NCBI GenBank assembly: GCA_030123545.1
Contig: CP126124.1
Coordinates: forward strand, 1,922,001-1,986,000
From: Burkholderiaceae bacterium
GTDB lineage: Bacteria > Pseudomonadota > Gammaproteobacteria > Burkholderiales > Burkholderiaceae_C
Direction: 5' to 3'
DNA length: 64,000 bases
The notes beneath the pieces were generated by a model that was given only the letters and a program-made list of their open reading frames with translations, made no database searches and was not told the origin of the DNA. The stretch's first letter is position 1, and every line of letters starts with the position of its first letter. Positions 46,845 through 55,055 of this stretch are shown in pieces. The position numbers and the translations under genes were made by a program.

Positions 46845-47704
46845 ACGGATTGCGGCCGGTCGATCAGCGTCTCGCGCGCGTGCGGAGCCGCCAGCGCGTG
46901 AACCGGGTCGCGCTCGCGCTGTCCGTGGCGGCGATGGCGTTTGGCCTGTTCTGGCTGTTCTGGATCCTGTGGGAGACGCTGCGGCTGGGCGTCGGCGGGC
47001 TCACGCTGGCCACGCTGACGCAGATGACGCCGCCGCCGAACGAGGCCGGTGGGCTTGCGAACGCGCTCTATGGTTCGGCGGTGATGGTGGCAATGGCGAC
47101 GCTGATCGGCGCGCCGGTCGGCATCCTGGCCGGTGTCTACCTGTCGGAATACGAGGGGGCCGGCTGGCTCGCCGCGACGACCCGGTTCGTCAACGACATC
47201 CTGCTGTCCGCGCCGTCGATCGTGATCGGCCTGTTCATCTACGCGGTGGTGGTCGCGCGCTACCGGTCGTTCTCGGGTTGGTCCGGCGCGCTCGCGCTGG
47301 CGCTGATCGTGATCCCGGTGGTGCTTCGGACCACGGAAAACATGCTGCGCCTGGTGCCGGCGGGGCTGCGCGAGGCCGCCTACGCGCTTGGTGCACCGAA
47401 ATGGAAGGTGACGCTGTCGATCACGCTGCGCGCCGCGCGCGCCGGCGTCATCACCGGCGTGCTGCTCAGCGTAGCGCGCATCGCCGGCGAAACCGCGCCG
47501 CTGCTGTTCACCGCACTCGGCAACCAGTTCTGGAACAGCAACTTAAGCCAGCCGATGGCCAGCGTGCCGACGACGATTTTCAAGTTCGCGATGAGTCCGT
47601 ATGACAACTGGCAGAAGCTCGCCTGGGCCGGCGTGCTGCTGATCACGGTCGCGGTGCTGGGCCTGAACCTGCTGGCGCGCGCGCTGTCGCGCAGTCGCCA
47701 TTGA
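46841..47704 (+). CDS. pstA: Phosphate ABC transporter permease PstA
   Basis: This is a 287-residue inner-membrane partner of PstC, with helices such as SVAAMAFGLFWLFWILWETL and LAGVYLSEYEGAGWLA. The EAA-type loop is LREAAYALGAPKWKVTLSIT and the family signature is RIAGETAPLLFTALGNQFW. The ATG at 46841 overlaps the pstC stop, so translation is coupled. It is followed by pstB after 60 bases. Confidence 0.96.
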   Translation: MNGLRPVDQRLARVRSRQRVNRVALALSVAAMAFGLFWLFWILWETLRLGVGGLTLATLTQMTPPPNEAGGLANALYGSAVMVAMATLIGAPVGILAGVYLSEYEGAGWLAATTRFVNDILLSAPSIVIGLFIYAVVVARYRSFSGWSGALALALIVIPVVLRTTENMLRLVPAGLREAAYALGAPKWKVTLSITLRAARAGVITGVLLSVARIAGETAPLLFTALGNQFWNSNLSQPMASVPTTIFKFAMSPYDNWQKLAWAGVLLITVAVLGLNLLARALSRSRH

Positions 47705-47764
47705 CCGGCGCCGGCCCCTGCCGACCGAGCAAGCAACCGACAAAGCAAAATACAAGGGGAACCG

Positions 47765-48538
47765 ATGCAGACCGCTGCCACGCCAAAGACCAAGATCTCA
47801 GTCCGGGACCTCGATTTCCACTACGGCAAGTTCCAGGCGCTGCGCGGAATCAATCTCGATATCCCGGAGCATCGGGTGACCGCCTTCATCGGGCCGTCCG
47901 GCTGCGGCAAGTCCACGCTGTTGCGGGTGTTCAACCGCATGTACGCGCTGTACCCGGACCAGCGCGCGCGCGGCCAGGTGCTGCTCGACGGCGAAGACCT
48001 GCTGACCGCGCGCACCGACGTGTCGTTGATCCGCGCCAAGGTCGGCATGGTGTTCCAGAAGCCGACCCCGTTTCCAATGTCGATCCATGACAACGTCGCG
48101 TTCGGCGTGAAGCTGTTCGAGAAGCTGTCGGCCACCGACATGGACGAGCGCGTCGAGTGGGCGCTGCGCAAGGCGGCGCTGTGGACCGAGGTGCGCGACA
48201 AGCTGCATCAGAGCGGCACCAGCCTGTCGGGCGGGCAGCAGCAGCGCCTGTGCATCGCGCGCGGCATCGCGATCCGGCCCGAGGTGCTGCTGCTCGACGA
48301 GCCCTGCTCGGCGCTGGACCCGATCTCGACCGCGAAGATCGAGGAACTGATCGCCGAACTCAAGAACGACTACACCGTGGTCATCGTGACGCACAACATG
48401 CAGCAGGCGGCACGTTGCAGCGATTACACCGCCTACATGTACCTCGGCGATGTGATCGAATTCGGCGCGACCGAGGAACTGTTTTTCAAGCCCAGGCGCC
48501 GCGAAACCGAGGACTACATCACCGGCCGCTTCGGCTGA
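47765..48538 (+). CDS. pstB: Phosphate ABC transporter ATP-binding protein PstB
   Basis: This is a 257-residue ABC ATPase. Walker A is GPSGCGKST (residues 43-51), the Q loop is GMVFQKPTPFPMS, the signature is SLSGGQQQRLCIARG, Walker B is VLLLDEPCSALD and the switch His is in VVIVTHNMQQAARCSD, all in the form specific to PstB. AAGGGGAACC precedes the ATG at 47765. It energises phosphate import through PstCA and is required with PhoU for phosphate sensing by PhoR. Confidence 0.98.
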   Translation: MQTAATPKTKISVRDLDFHYGKFQALRGINLDIPEHRVTAFIGPSGCGKSTLLRVFNRMYALYPDQRARGQVLLDGEDLLTARTDVSLIRAKVGMVFQKPTPFPMSIHDNVAFGVKLFEKLSATDMDERVEWALRKAALWTEVRDKLHQSGTSLSGGQQQRLCIARGIAIRPEVLLLDEPCSALDPISTAKIEELIAELKNDYTVVIVTHNMQQAARCSDYTAYMYLGDVIEFGATEELFFKPRRRETEDYITGRFG

Positions 48539-48565
48539 TCCGGGGCCGATGCAGGAGACCAGACC

Positions 48566-49267
48566 ATGACCGAGAAGCACCTTTCGACCCAGTTCGACAG
48601 CGACCTGCACGGCGTGTCCGCGCGCGTGATGGAGATGGGGGGGCTTGTCGAAGCGCAGATCCGCCAGGCGATCAGCGCGCTGTCGCAGTTCAGCGTGTCG
48701 ATCGCCCAGCAGGTGATCGCCGCCGAGCCGCGCGTGAACGCGATGGAGGTCGAGATCGACCGCGAGTTGTCGACCATCATCGTGCGGCGCCAGCCGACCG
48801 CGCGCGACCTGCGCCTTCTGATCGCGATCTCCAAGACCACCGCGAACCTGGAGCGCGTCGGCGACGAGGCGGAGAAGATCGCGCGCATGGTCCGGTCCAT
48901 CGTCGAGAGCGACGCGGCGCGCGCGCTGCCGTCGTCCGAACTGCAGGTCGCGGCAGAGCTCGCCTCCGGCCTGCTGCGCAAGGCGCTCGACGCGTTCGCG
49001 CGGCTGGACACCGCCACCGCCGTGGCCATCCTGAAGGAGGACGACCTGATCGACCGCGAGTTCGACGGCTTCGTGCGCAAGCTGATCACCTACATGATGG
49101 AAGACCCGCGCACGATCTCGGCCAGCCTGGACCTGCTGTTCCTGGCGAAGGCGCTGGAGCGCATCGGCGACCACGCGAAGAACATCGCCGAGTTCATCAT
49201 CTACATCGTCAAGGGCGCCGACGTGCGCCACACGACGATCGCGCAGATCGAATCGGCCGTGCAATGA
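48566..49267 (+). CDS. phoU: Phosphate signalling complex regulator PhoU
   Basis: PhoU links the Pst transporter to PhoR and keeps PhoB inactive when phosphate is plentiful. The 233-residue protein is two repeats of a three-helix bundle, each with the metal-binding E/DxxxD motif: MEVEIDRELSTIIVRRQP with LERVGDEAEKIARMV, and DLIDREFDGFVRKLITYMME with LERIGDHAKNIAEFIIYIVK. Its stop overlaps the phoB start (ATGA). Confidence 0.97.
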   Translation: MTEKHLSTQFDSDLHGVSARVMEMGGLVEAQIRQAISALSQFSVSIAQQVIAAEPRVNAMEVEIDRELSTIIVRRQPTARDLRLLIAISKTTANLERVGDEAEKIARMVRSIVESDAARALPSSELQVAAELASGLLRKALDAFARLDTATAVAILKEDDLIDREFDGFVRKLITYMMEDPRTISASLDLLFLAKALERIGDHAKNIAEFIIYIVKGADVRHTTIAQIESAVQ

Positions 49268-49986
49268 AGCATTCATCCCGCGTGCTGATTGTCGAGGACG
49301 AGCCGGCGATCGCCGAGCTGATCACGGTCAATCTGCGGCATCACGGCTTCGAGACGGTCTGGGTCGAGGACGGCGCCGCCGCGCAGCGCGCGCTCCAAGC
49401 AAAACTGCCGGACCTGATTCTGCTCGACTGGATGCTGCCCGGCGCGAGCGGCATCGAGCTTGCGCGCCGATGGCGCGGCGAGCCGCGCACGCGCGAGGTG
49501 CCGATCCTGATGCTGACCGCGCGTGGCGACGAACCGGACAAGGTCGCCGGCCTCGACGCCGGCGCCGACGACTACATCACCAAGCCGTTCTCGCCGCAGG
49601 AGTTGGTCGCGCGCATGCGCGCCGTGCTGCGCCGCCGTGCGCCGGACAAAGCGGGCACCCCTGTCAGCGTCGGCGCGCTGACGCTGGACCCGGGCACGCA
49701 TCGCGTGTCGTACCGCGGGCAGGCTTTGAGAATCGGGCCGATCGAATTCAAGCTGTTGAACTACCTGATGCAGCACAGCGAGCGGGTGCACAGCCGCGCG
49801 CAGCTGCTCGACCGGATCTGGGGCGACCATGTGTTCATCGAGGAACGCAGCGTCGACGTGCAGGTCAAGCGCTTGCGCGTGGCGCTGGGTGCCGCCGGCA
49901 CCATGATCGAAACCGTGCGCGGCGTCGGTTACCGGCTGACGGCCGAACCGCAGGCCAAGCCTGCGACCGATTCGCGCCACGGATGA
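49264..49986 (+). CDS. phoB: Phosphate regulon response regulator PhoB
   Basis: This is a 240-residue OmpR-type regulator. The receiver domain has the acidic pair DE in LIVEDEPAIAELI, phosphoacceptor D55 in LILLDWMLPGASG and Lys in DYITKPFSPQEL. The C-terminal winged helix has IGPIEFKLLNYLMQHSERVH, FIEERSVDVQVKRLRVAL and ETVRGVGYRL. It activates Pho-box promoters such as the one upstream of pstS. The ATG overlaps the phoU stop. Confidence 0.97.
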   Translation: MKHSSRVLIVEDEPAIAELITVNLRHHGFETVWVEDGAAAQRALQAKLPDLILLDWMLPGASGIELARRWRGEPRTREVPILMLTARGDEPDKVAGLDAGADDYITKPFSPQELVARMRAVLRRRAPDKAGTPVSVGALTLDPGTHRVSYRGQALRIGPIEFKLLNYLMQHSERVHSRAQLLDRIWGDHVFIEERSVDVQVKRLRVALGAAGTMIETVRGVGYRLTAEPQAKPATDSRHG

Positions 49987-50041
49987 ATCCGCGGCGCGGA
50001 CCCTGTTCGGCCTCGCGCACACCCGTCGGGCCCAAAATGCG

Positions 50042-51445
50042 GTGATGGGGTTCAGGCTGTTCGGATTTGTGCTGTTTCAGGCGGTCGGCGCCGTGGCCGG
50101 CTGGCGGGTCGACGCCGCCTGGGGCGCGGTGGCAGGCGTGGTCCTCGCGGGCCTCGCATGGCTGGCGCTCGACGCATGGAACGCCGTGCGGGTGCTGCGC
50201 TGGATGAAGCAGGGCGGCACGGGCAGCGTGCCGGCCGCGCGCAGTCTGTGGGGTGAGGTCGCCGAGCGCAGCCGCAGGGAATTGCGGCTGCGCGACCGCG
50301 AAGCGCGCGCCGCCGAGGCGCAGCTGGACGAATTTCTTGCAGCGATCCAGGCCTCGCCGAACGGCGTGGTGCTGCTGGGGCCGCAAGGCCGCATCGAATG
50401 GTGCAACCAGATTGCGGCGCAGCATTTCGGCATCGCGGCGCCGCGCGACCTGCAGCAGCAGATCGGCAACCTGGTGCGCGATCCCGACTTTGCCGCCTAC
50501 TGCGCCGACGGCGACTTCTCGCGCGAAGTGGTGATCGCCGGCCGCGCGAGCAGTCCGGCCTGGCCGATGCAGCTCTCGGTGCAACTGCATCCGTACGGCG
50601 CTGGCCGGCGGCTGTTGTTGTCGCGCGACGTGACGGCGCTGGCGCGGGCCGACGCCATGCGCCGCGACTTCGTCGCGAATGTGTCGCACGAAATCCGCAC
50701 CCCGCTCACCGTGCTGGCCGGCTTCGTCGAGACGCTGCGCACGCTGCCGCTGAACGAGACCGAGCGCGCGCGCTACCTGGACCTGATGCGCCAGCAGGCG
50801 GCGCGGATGCAGACCCTGGTCGGCGACCTGCTGACCCTGTCCCGGCTCGAGGGCGGCCCGTTGCCGACGCACTCCGAATCGACTTCACTCGACGCGCTGC
50901 TGGGGCGCTGCCTGCAGGACGCGCGCGCGCTGTCTGCGCTGGTGGCGCGGCGCGATACGCCGGGCCACGAGTTGCGCCTGGCGCCGCCGCCGGGTGAGGG
51001 CGTCGCAGTGCTGATCGCAGGCGCGCCGGATGAATTGCACAGCGCGGTGGCCAACCTGCTCAGCAACGCAGTGCGCTACACGCCGGCGGGAGGCGTGATC
51101 GAACTGGCGTGGCGGCTGTTGCCGGACGGACGCCTGGAACTGTCGGTGCAGGACTCGGGGCCGGGCATCGCGGCCGAGCATCTTCCGCGCCTGACCGAGC
51201 GCTTTTACCGGGTCGACCGCAGCCGCTCGCGCGAAACCGGCGGCACCGGCCTGGGTCTTGCGATCGTCAAGCACGTGGCCGAGCGGCACGGCGCCGAACT
51301 GGCGATAGAGAGCACGCCTGGCCGCGGCTCGAAGTTCACGCTGCTGTTCCCCGCAAGCCGGGTCAGCGTGGCCGACGCCCGGCTCACACCGGTTGCGCAG
51401 GCAGCGGCCGGCGCACCGCCCGCAGAAGCAGCGCGGCAAAGCTGA
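50042..51445 (+). CDS. phoR: Phosphate regulon sensor histidine kinase PhoR
   Basis: This is a 467-residue membrane sensor kinase. Two hydrophobic helices at the N-terminus (about 3-20 and 28-48) are followed by a PAS-like domain (FLAAIQASPNGVVLLGPQGR), the HisKA helix with phosphoacceptor H216 in FVANVSHEIRTPLTVLAGFV, and the ATPase with NLLSNAVRYTPAGG (N box), QDSGPGIAAEHLPRL (G1) and TGLGLAIVKHVAERH (G2). It phosphorylates PhoB. The start is GTG 50042, or ATG 50045 one codon on. Its last 62 bases overlap the 3' end of the convergent MATE gene. Confidence 0.95.
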   Translation: MMGFRLFGFVLFQAVGAVAGWRVDAAWGAVAGVVLAGLAWLALDAWNAVRVLRWMKQGGTGSVPAARSLWGEVAERSRRELRLRDREARAAEAQLDEFLAAIQASPNGVVLLGPQGRIEWCNQIAAQHFGIAAPRDLQQQIGNLVRDPDFAAYCADGDFSREVVIAGRASSPAWPMQLSVQLHPYGAGRRLLLSRDVTALARADAMRRDFVANVSHEIRTPLTVLAGFVETLRTLPLNETERARYLDLMRQQAARMQTLVGDLLTLSRLEGGPLPTHSESTSLDALLGRCLQDARALSALVARRDTPGHELRLAPPPGEGVAVLIAGAPDELHSAVANLLSNAVRYTPAGGVIELAWRLLPDGRLELSVQDSGPGIAAEHLPRLTERFYRVDRSRSRETGGTGLGLAIVKHVAERHGAELAIESTPGRGSKFTLLFPASRVSVADARLTPVAQAAAGAPPAEAARQS

Positions 51446-52751
51446 CCGCGACGGCCGCCAGCGCGACGGTGGCGGTCCCCCAGAACGCCGCAGGCGACGG
51501 AAACGGTGCGATGCCGGCCAGCCCGTGGTAGGCGAGCAGATAGCCGCCGACCAGGCCCAGTCCCCAAAGCAGTACGCAGTACACCACGAGCGGCGCCACG
51601 GTGATGCGAAAGCTGCGCAGCACGAACACGCAGACCGTCTGTACCGAGTCGGCCAGGTGGTAGCCGGCGACCCAGGTCAGCAGACCGGCCGCCAGGCTGC
51701 TGACGGCGGCGCCGCTCGCGTAGAACGCAGCCAGGTCGTGTTTTACTATCAAAAGAATAGCTGACTGTGCAACAGCCATAACGGCTGCAGCCGAGAATCC
51801 TGCGGATATCGCGGCCCGGGCGCGGTCCGGCGCGGACGCACCCAGCCAGTAGCTTGCGCGGGCGCTGGTCGCGATTGCGATCGACAGCGGCATCATGTAC
51901 AGCACGGCGGCCAGGTTCGCGGCGATCTGGTGGCTGGCGAGCGCCACCGTGCCCTGGCGCGCAATGAACAGCGCCATCAGCGTGAACGAGGTCACTTCGA
52001 CCAGCACCGACAAGCCACCGGGCACGCCGAGCCGCGCGAATTCGCGAATCTGCCGCCAGTCGGGCCGCTCCGGCAGCCGCCAGAGCCGGTACGGCCGGTA
52101 CAGCGACTGCGTGCGCAGCAGCCACAGCGCCAGCGCGAGCAACAGGTAGTTCACCACGAGCGTGGCCCAGGCGCAGCCGGCGACGCCCTGGGGCGCGAGG
52201 CCGAGGCCGCCGAAGGTGAACCAGATCGACAGCGGCACCTTCACGATCAGCGAGATCAATTGCAGCCAGGTGACGAGCCGCGGTTTGCCCAGGCCCTGGT
52301 TGAAGGTGCCGTACAGGCGGAACAGCAGCGCCGGCGCCAGCGCCAGCGCGAGCACGCCGAGGTAGCGTCGCACCTCGCCCTGCAGCGCCGGCGGCACCTC
52401 GGTCCAGCGCAGCAGCGGGTCCGGCGACAGCAGCACGGCCATGCCCGACGCGACGGCGATCGCGCACAGGTACAGCGACTGGCGCAGCGAGCGCCCGACC
52501 GCGGCCTGGCGCTCTGCGCCGAGGTGCTCGGCCCAGATCGGCAGCAGCGACTGCATCACGCCGCCGAGCGCGACGAACACGCTGATGAAGATCGCCGAGC
52601 CGACCGACAGCGCCGCGAGCGACGCGTCCGAATAGCGGCCGGCAACGATGGTGTCGGTCACGCCGAACGCCATCGTCGCGAGCTGGCCGACCAGCACCGT
52701 GCCGGCGTGCCGTGCGATCGTCGGCAGCTCGGCCAGCGCCACCGGCCTCAT
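51384..52751 (-). CDS. MATE family multidrug/Na+-coupled efflux transporter
   Basis: This is a 455-residue membrane protein with about 12 predicted helices in two MATE halves. The first begins LVGQLATMAFGVTDTIVAGR (with the conserved Asp) and the second LGVPGGLSVLVEVTSFTLMA. Members export drugs or metabolites using Na+ or H+; the substrate is unknown. The ATG at 52751 overlaps the stop of the upstream glycosyltransferase gene by four bases, so the two form an operon. A copy of the dispersed repeat at 51745-51762 encodes part of a helix (AQSAILLIVKHDL). The 3' end overlaps phoR by 62 bases. Confidence 0.93.
   Translation of the reverse strand: MRPVALAELPTIARHAGTVLVGQLATMAFGVTDTIVAGRYSDASLAALSVGSAIFISVFVALGGVMQSLLPIWAEHLGAERQAAVGRSLRQSLYLCAIAVASGMAVLLSPDPLLRWTEVPPALQGEVRRYLGVLALALAPALLFRLYGTFNQGLGKPRLVTWLQLISLIVKVPLSIWFTFGGLGLAPQGVAGCAWATLVVNYLLLALALWLLRTQSLYRPYRLWRLPERPDWRQIREFARLGVPGGLSVLVEVTSFTLMALFIARQGTVALASHQIAANLAAVLYMMPLSIAIATSARASYWLGASAPDRARAAISAGFSAAAVMAVAQSAILLIVKHDLAAFYASGAAVSSLAAGLLTWVAGYHLADSVQTVCVFVLRSFRITVAPLVVYCVLLWGLGLVGGYLLAYHGLAGIAPFPSPAAFWGTATVALAAVAVSFAALLLRAVRRPLPAQPV
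51745..51762. repeat. Dispersed GCTATC-type repeat core, copy 8 (inside MATE gene)
   Basis: ACTATCAAAAGAATAGCT matches the palindromic core of the family. Downstream, GACTGTGCAACAGCCATAAC may be part of the same element. It encodes residues of a membrane helix on the minus strand. Confidence 0.65.
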
Positions 52752-54448
52752 CGCCGCGCGCGCCGGTACAGCAGCACGTTCTCGTTGTTGTCCGACGGGC
52801 GGCGGAAGATGCCGCGCGCAGTCCATTGCGCCAGATCGACCGCGTCGGGCAGCGTTGCGCGCATATCCGCGTCGGCGATCAGCCAGGGGCAGCGCGCGGC
52901 CCTATCGGCCTGCACCAGGTTCAGGTGGCCGTGGTACTGGAACGCCGTGATCTGGCCGCGGCTGAGGCCGTACACCTCGACGCAGGCTGGCTGGCCGATG
53001 ATGCTGACGACGCGGCCGACCAGCGCGCGGTAACTGCGGGCGTAGTCCAGCACCGGCAGCATCAGCGTCATCAGCAGCAGCCAGCTTAAAGCGGTGCCGC
53101 CGGCCGGCAGCACCAGGCTCTTCCAGATCGCCGGGCGGTGGCGCCCGACACGCCAGCGCACCAGCCAGATCCAGCACAGCGTCGCGGCCAGCGCCACCAG
53201 GAACGCGACCGGAAGGAAACGCGGCTCGAAGCCAGGCGCGAGCCGGGCGATGTTGGCCGCGGGCTGCCTTGGATGGCCGGTCTGCAGCGAGATCCAGATG
53301 ACCCAGAGCGCGATCGCCGAGGCCGAGAAGAACAGCAGCGTGAACCAGTCGATTACCGCGGTCACGTTGCGCTTGAACGTCGGCAGCGCGAACGCCGCCA
53401 GCGCCGCCAGCGCCGGCATGCCGAGCAGCAGCGCACGGTCCGCCGGCTGCATCACGATCATCGCGCCGATCGCGACGGCGACGAACCACAGCGGCAGCGC
53501 CACGTGCCGGCCGAACTCGCGGCTGGCGAGTTGCGCGCGCCAGCGCCACAGGGTCCAGACCGCGAGCGGCCAGGCCGGCCAGGTGAACCACAGCAGCAGC
53601 CGGCCCAGGTTGCGCCACGCGACCCAGCGCGGCGGCGGCAGCTCGGCGCGCCAGCGCCACAGGCCCAGCGCCTGGGCCACGACCGCGGCGAGCAGCATCG
53701 CAAGCGCGATCGCGGCGATCCAGCCGAACATGCGGCGGCGCGGCGCGGCGCTCTGGCCCGGCTCCGCGGCGCACAGCAGCGCGCTCCCCAGGCCGAACAA
53801 CATTGCCATGGACGGTGCGCCACTGGCGGCCAGGCCCACCATCCCGACGAGCAGGGCCGCTGCGGGCGGCCCGGTCCGGTACGGCGCCGCCGCGACCGCG
53901 TAGAACACGAGCGCGGTGCAGCAGACCTGGGTCAAAGCCGGCGTGATTTCGTGCGACAGCTGCGCCAGGCCCAGGCAGGCGACCAGCGCGAGCAGGGCGC
54001 CGTCGGCCATCGCGCGCGCGTAGTCGACCGGGTGGGCCTCGCCGCCGAACGCGAACCGCACCGGCTGCGCGTGCGGGCTGCGCGCGAGGAAGTAGACGCC
54101 GTACCAGGTCGCCACCAGCGTCAGCGTCAGCAACAGGATGAACGGGATGCGGGCCGCGAACGACGGCACGATCCAGGCCGGGGCCAGCTTCAATGCCAGC
54201 GCGCCGAGCCAGTACGGCAGCGGTCCGTCGGCCTCGGGCGCAAGACCGAGCAGCGTCGGGTGCAGCCAGCCGCTGTCGCCATGGGCCAGCGCCAGCATGT
54301 AGCCGAACGAGGTCGCGTCGGCGCTTTTCCACGGCTGGCGCCCGATGAAGCCGGGCAGCACGTAGGCCGCGCAGAACAGCAGCAGCGCGACGCGCGGCAT
54401 GCGGCGCACCGCGTGCTGGCTGACGATCGCTGGGTTCGGCTGGTTCAC
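52748..54448 (-). CDS. Membrane glycosyltransferase (GT39/ArnT-like family)
   Basis: This is a 566-residue protein with about ten to twelve hydrophobic segments (LLLFCAAYVLPGFI, PFILLLTLTLVATWYGVYF and more) and a C-terminal periplasmic domain without obvious helices. The layout and the N-terminal GFIGRQPWKSADATSFGYML resemble dolichyl-phosphate-mannose/aminoarabinose transferases, which take a sugar from a lipid carrier and place it on lipid A or protein. The start is uncertain. GTG 54448 was chosen because the first helix follows soon after, and a TTG at 54499 would add 17 residues; neither has a good ribosome-binding site. It forms an operon with the MATE gene. Confidence 0.72.
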   Translation of the reverse strand: MNQPNPAIVSQHAVRRMPRVALLLFCAAYVLPGFIGRQPWKSADATSFGYMLALAHGDSGWLHPTLLGLAPEADGPLPYWLGALALKLAPAWIVPSFAARIPFILLLTLTLVATWYGVYFLARSPHAQPVRFAFGGEAHPVDYARAMADGALLALVACLGLAQLSHEITPALTQVCCTALVFYAVAAAPYRTGPPAAALLVGMVGLAASGAPSMAMLFGLGSALLCAAEPGQSAAPRRRMFGWIAAIALAMLLAAVVAQALGLWRWRAELPPPRWVAWRNLGRLLLWFTWPAWPLAVWTLWRWRAQLASREFGRHVALPLWFVAVAIGAMIVMQPADRALLLGMPALAALAAFALPTFKRNVTAVIDWFTLLFFSASAIALWVIWISLQTGHPRQPAANIARLAPGFEPRFLPVAFLVALAATLCWIWLVRWRVGRHRPAIWKSLVLPAGGTALSWLLLMTLMLPVLDYARSYRALVGRVVSIIGQPACVEVYGLSRGQITAFQYHGHLNLVQADRAARCPWLIADADMRATLPDAVDLAQWTARGIFRRPSDNNENVLLYRRARR

Positions 54449-54571
54449 GCTGGCGAGAGGAAGGGGCGGATCATTGCGCGCGGCCGGCACAGGCGCCAAA
54501 GCAAAGGGCAGCGCGGTTGCCCGGGCTGCCCTGATCTGGCGGTAACGCGGCGGCGTGCGCCGGCGGTCCGA

Positions 54572-54826
54572 TTATTTCGCGGCTTTCCCGAAGCGGTTGC
54601 GGAAGCGCTCGACCCGACCGCCCATGTTGTCGACGGACTTCTGGGTGCCCGTGTAGAACGGGTGCGACTCGCTCGAGGTGTCCAGCTTGTAGAGCGGGAG
54701 CTCCCGGCCGTCGTCCATCTTGATCGTCTCCTTCGTGCCAGCGCAGGAACGCGTGACGAACTTGAAACCGTTCGACAGGTCCACGAAGCAGACTTCGCGG
54801 TATTGGGGGTGGATGCCTTCTTTCAT
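54572..54826 (-). CDS. rpmE2: 50S ribosomal protein bL31 type B
   Basis: This is an 84-residue bL31. MKEGIHPQYREVCFVDLSNG and SSESHPFYTGTQKSVDNMGG are typical, and FRNRFGK at the end is the C-terminal extension seen in type B. The Cys ligands for zinc found in type A L31 are missing (no CxxC pair), so this is the zinc-independent form, usually favoured when zinc is scarce. AAGGAA lies six bases before the ATG at 54826. It is next to the membrane glycosyltransferase and faces away from the transporter. Confidence 0.96.
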   Translation of the reverse strand: MKEGIHPQYREVCFVDLSNGFKFVTRSCAGTKETIKMDDGRELPLYKLDTSSESHPFYTGTQKSVDNMGGRVERFRNRFGKAAK

Positions 54827-55055
54827 CGATGTTCCTTGTCAGCTGCGACAGCCGCCTGGCGTTCGTTGTCGACCAGGTACTTTTCGCGAAGCTTGAAATT
54901 ATCGCATGGAACGTGGCAATAGCGCTGCTCTGTGTTCGCGCGCGGTCGAGATGGCGGCCGCGGCCCTGGCGATCACGCGCGCAGTGAGGTCGCAACGGCT
55001 CGTGGATCGGCCGGAGTAGTATCTGCGCTGCAGCCCGAACTGGAAAGAGGCCGTC

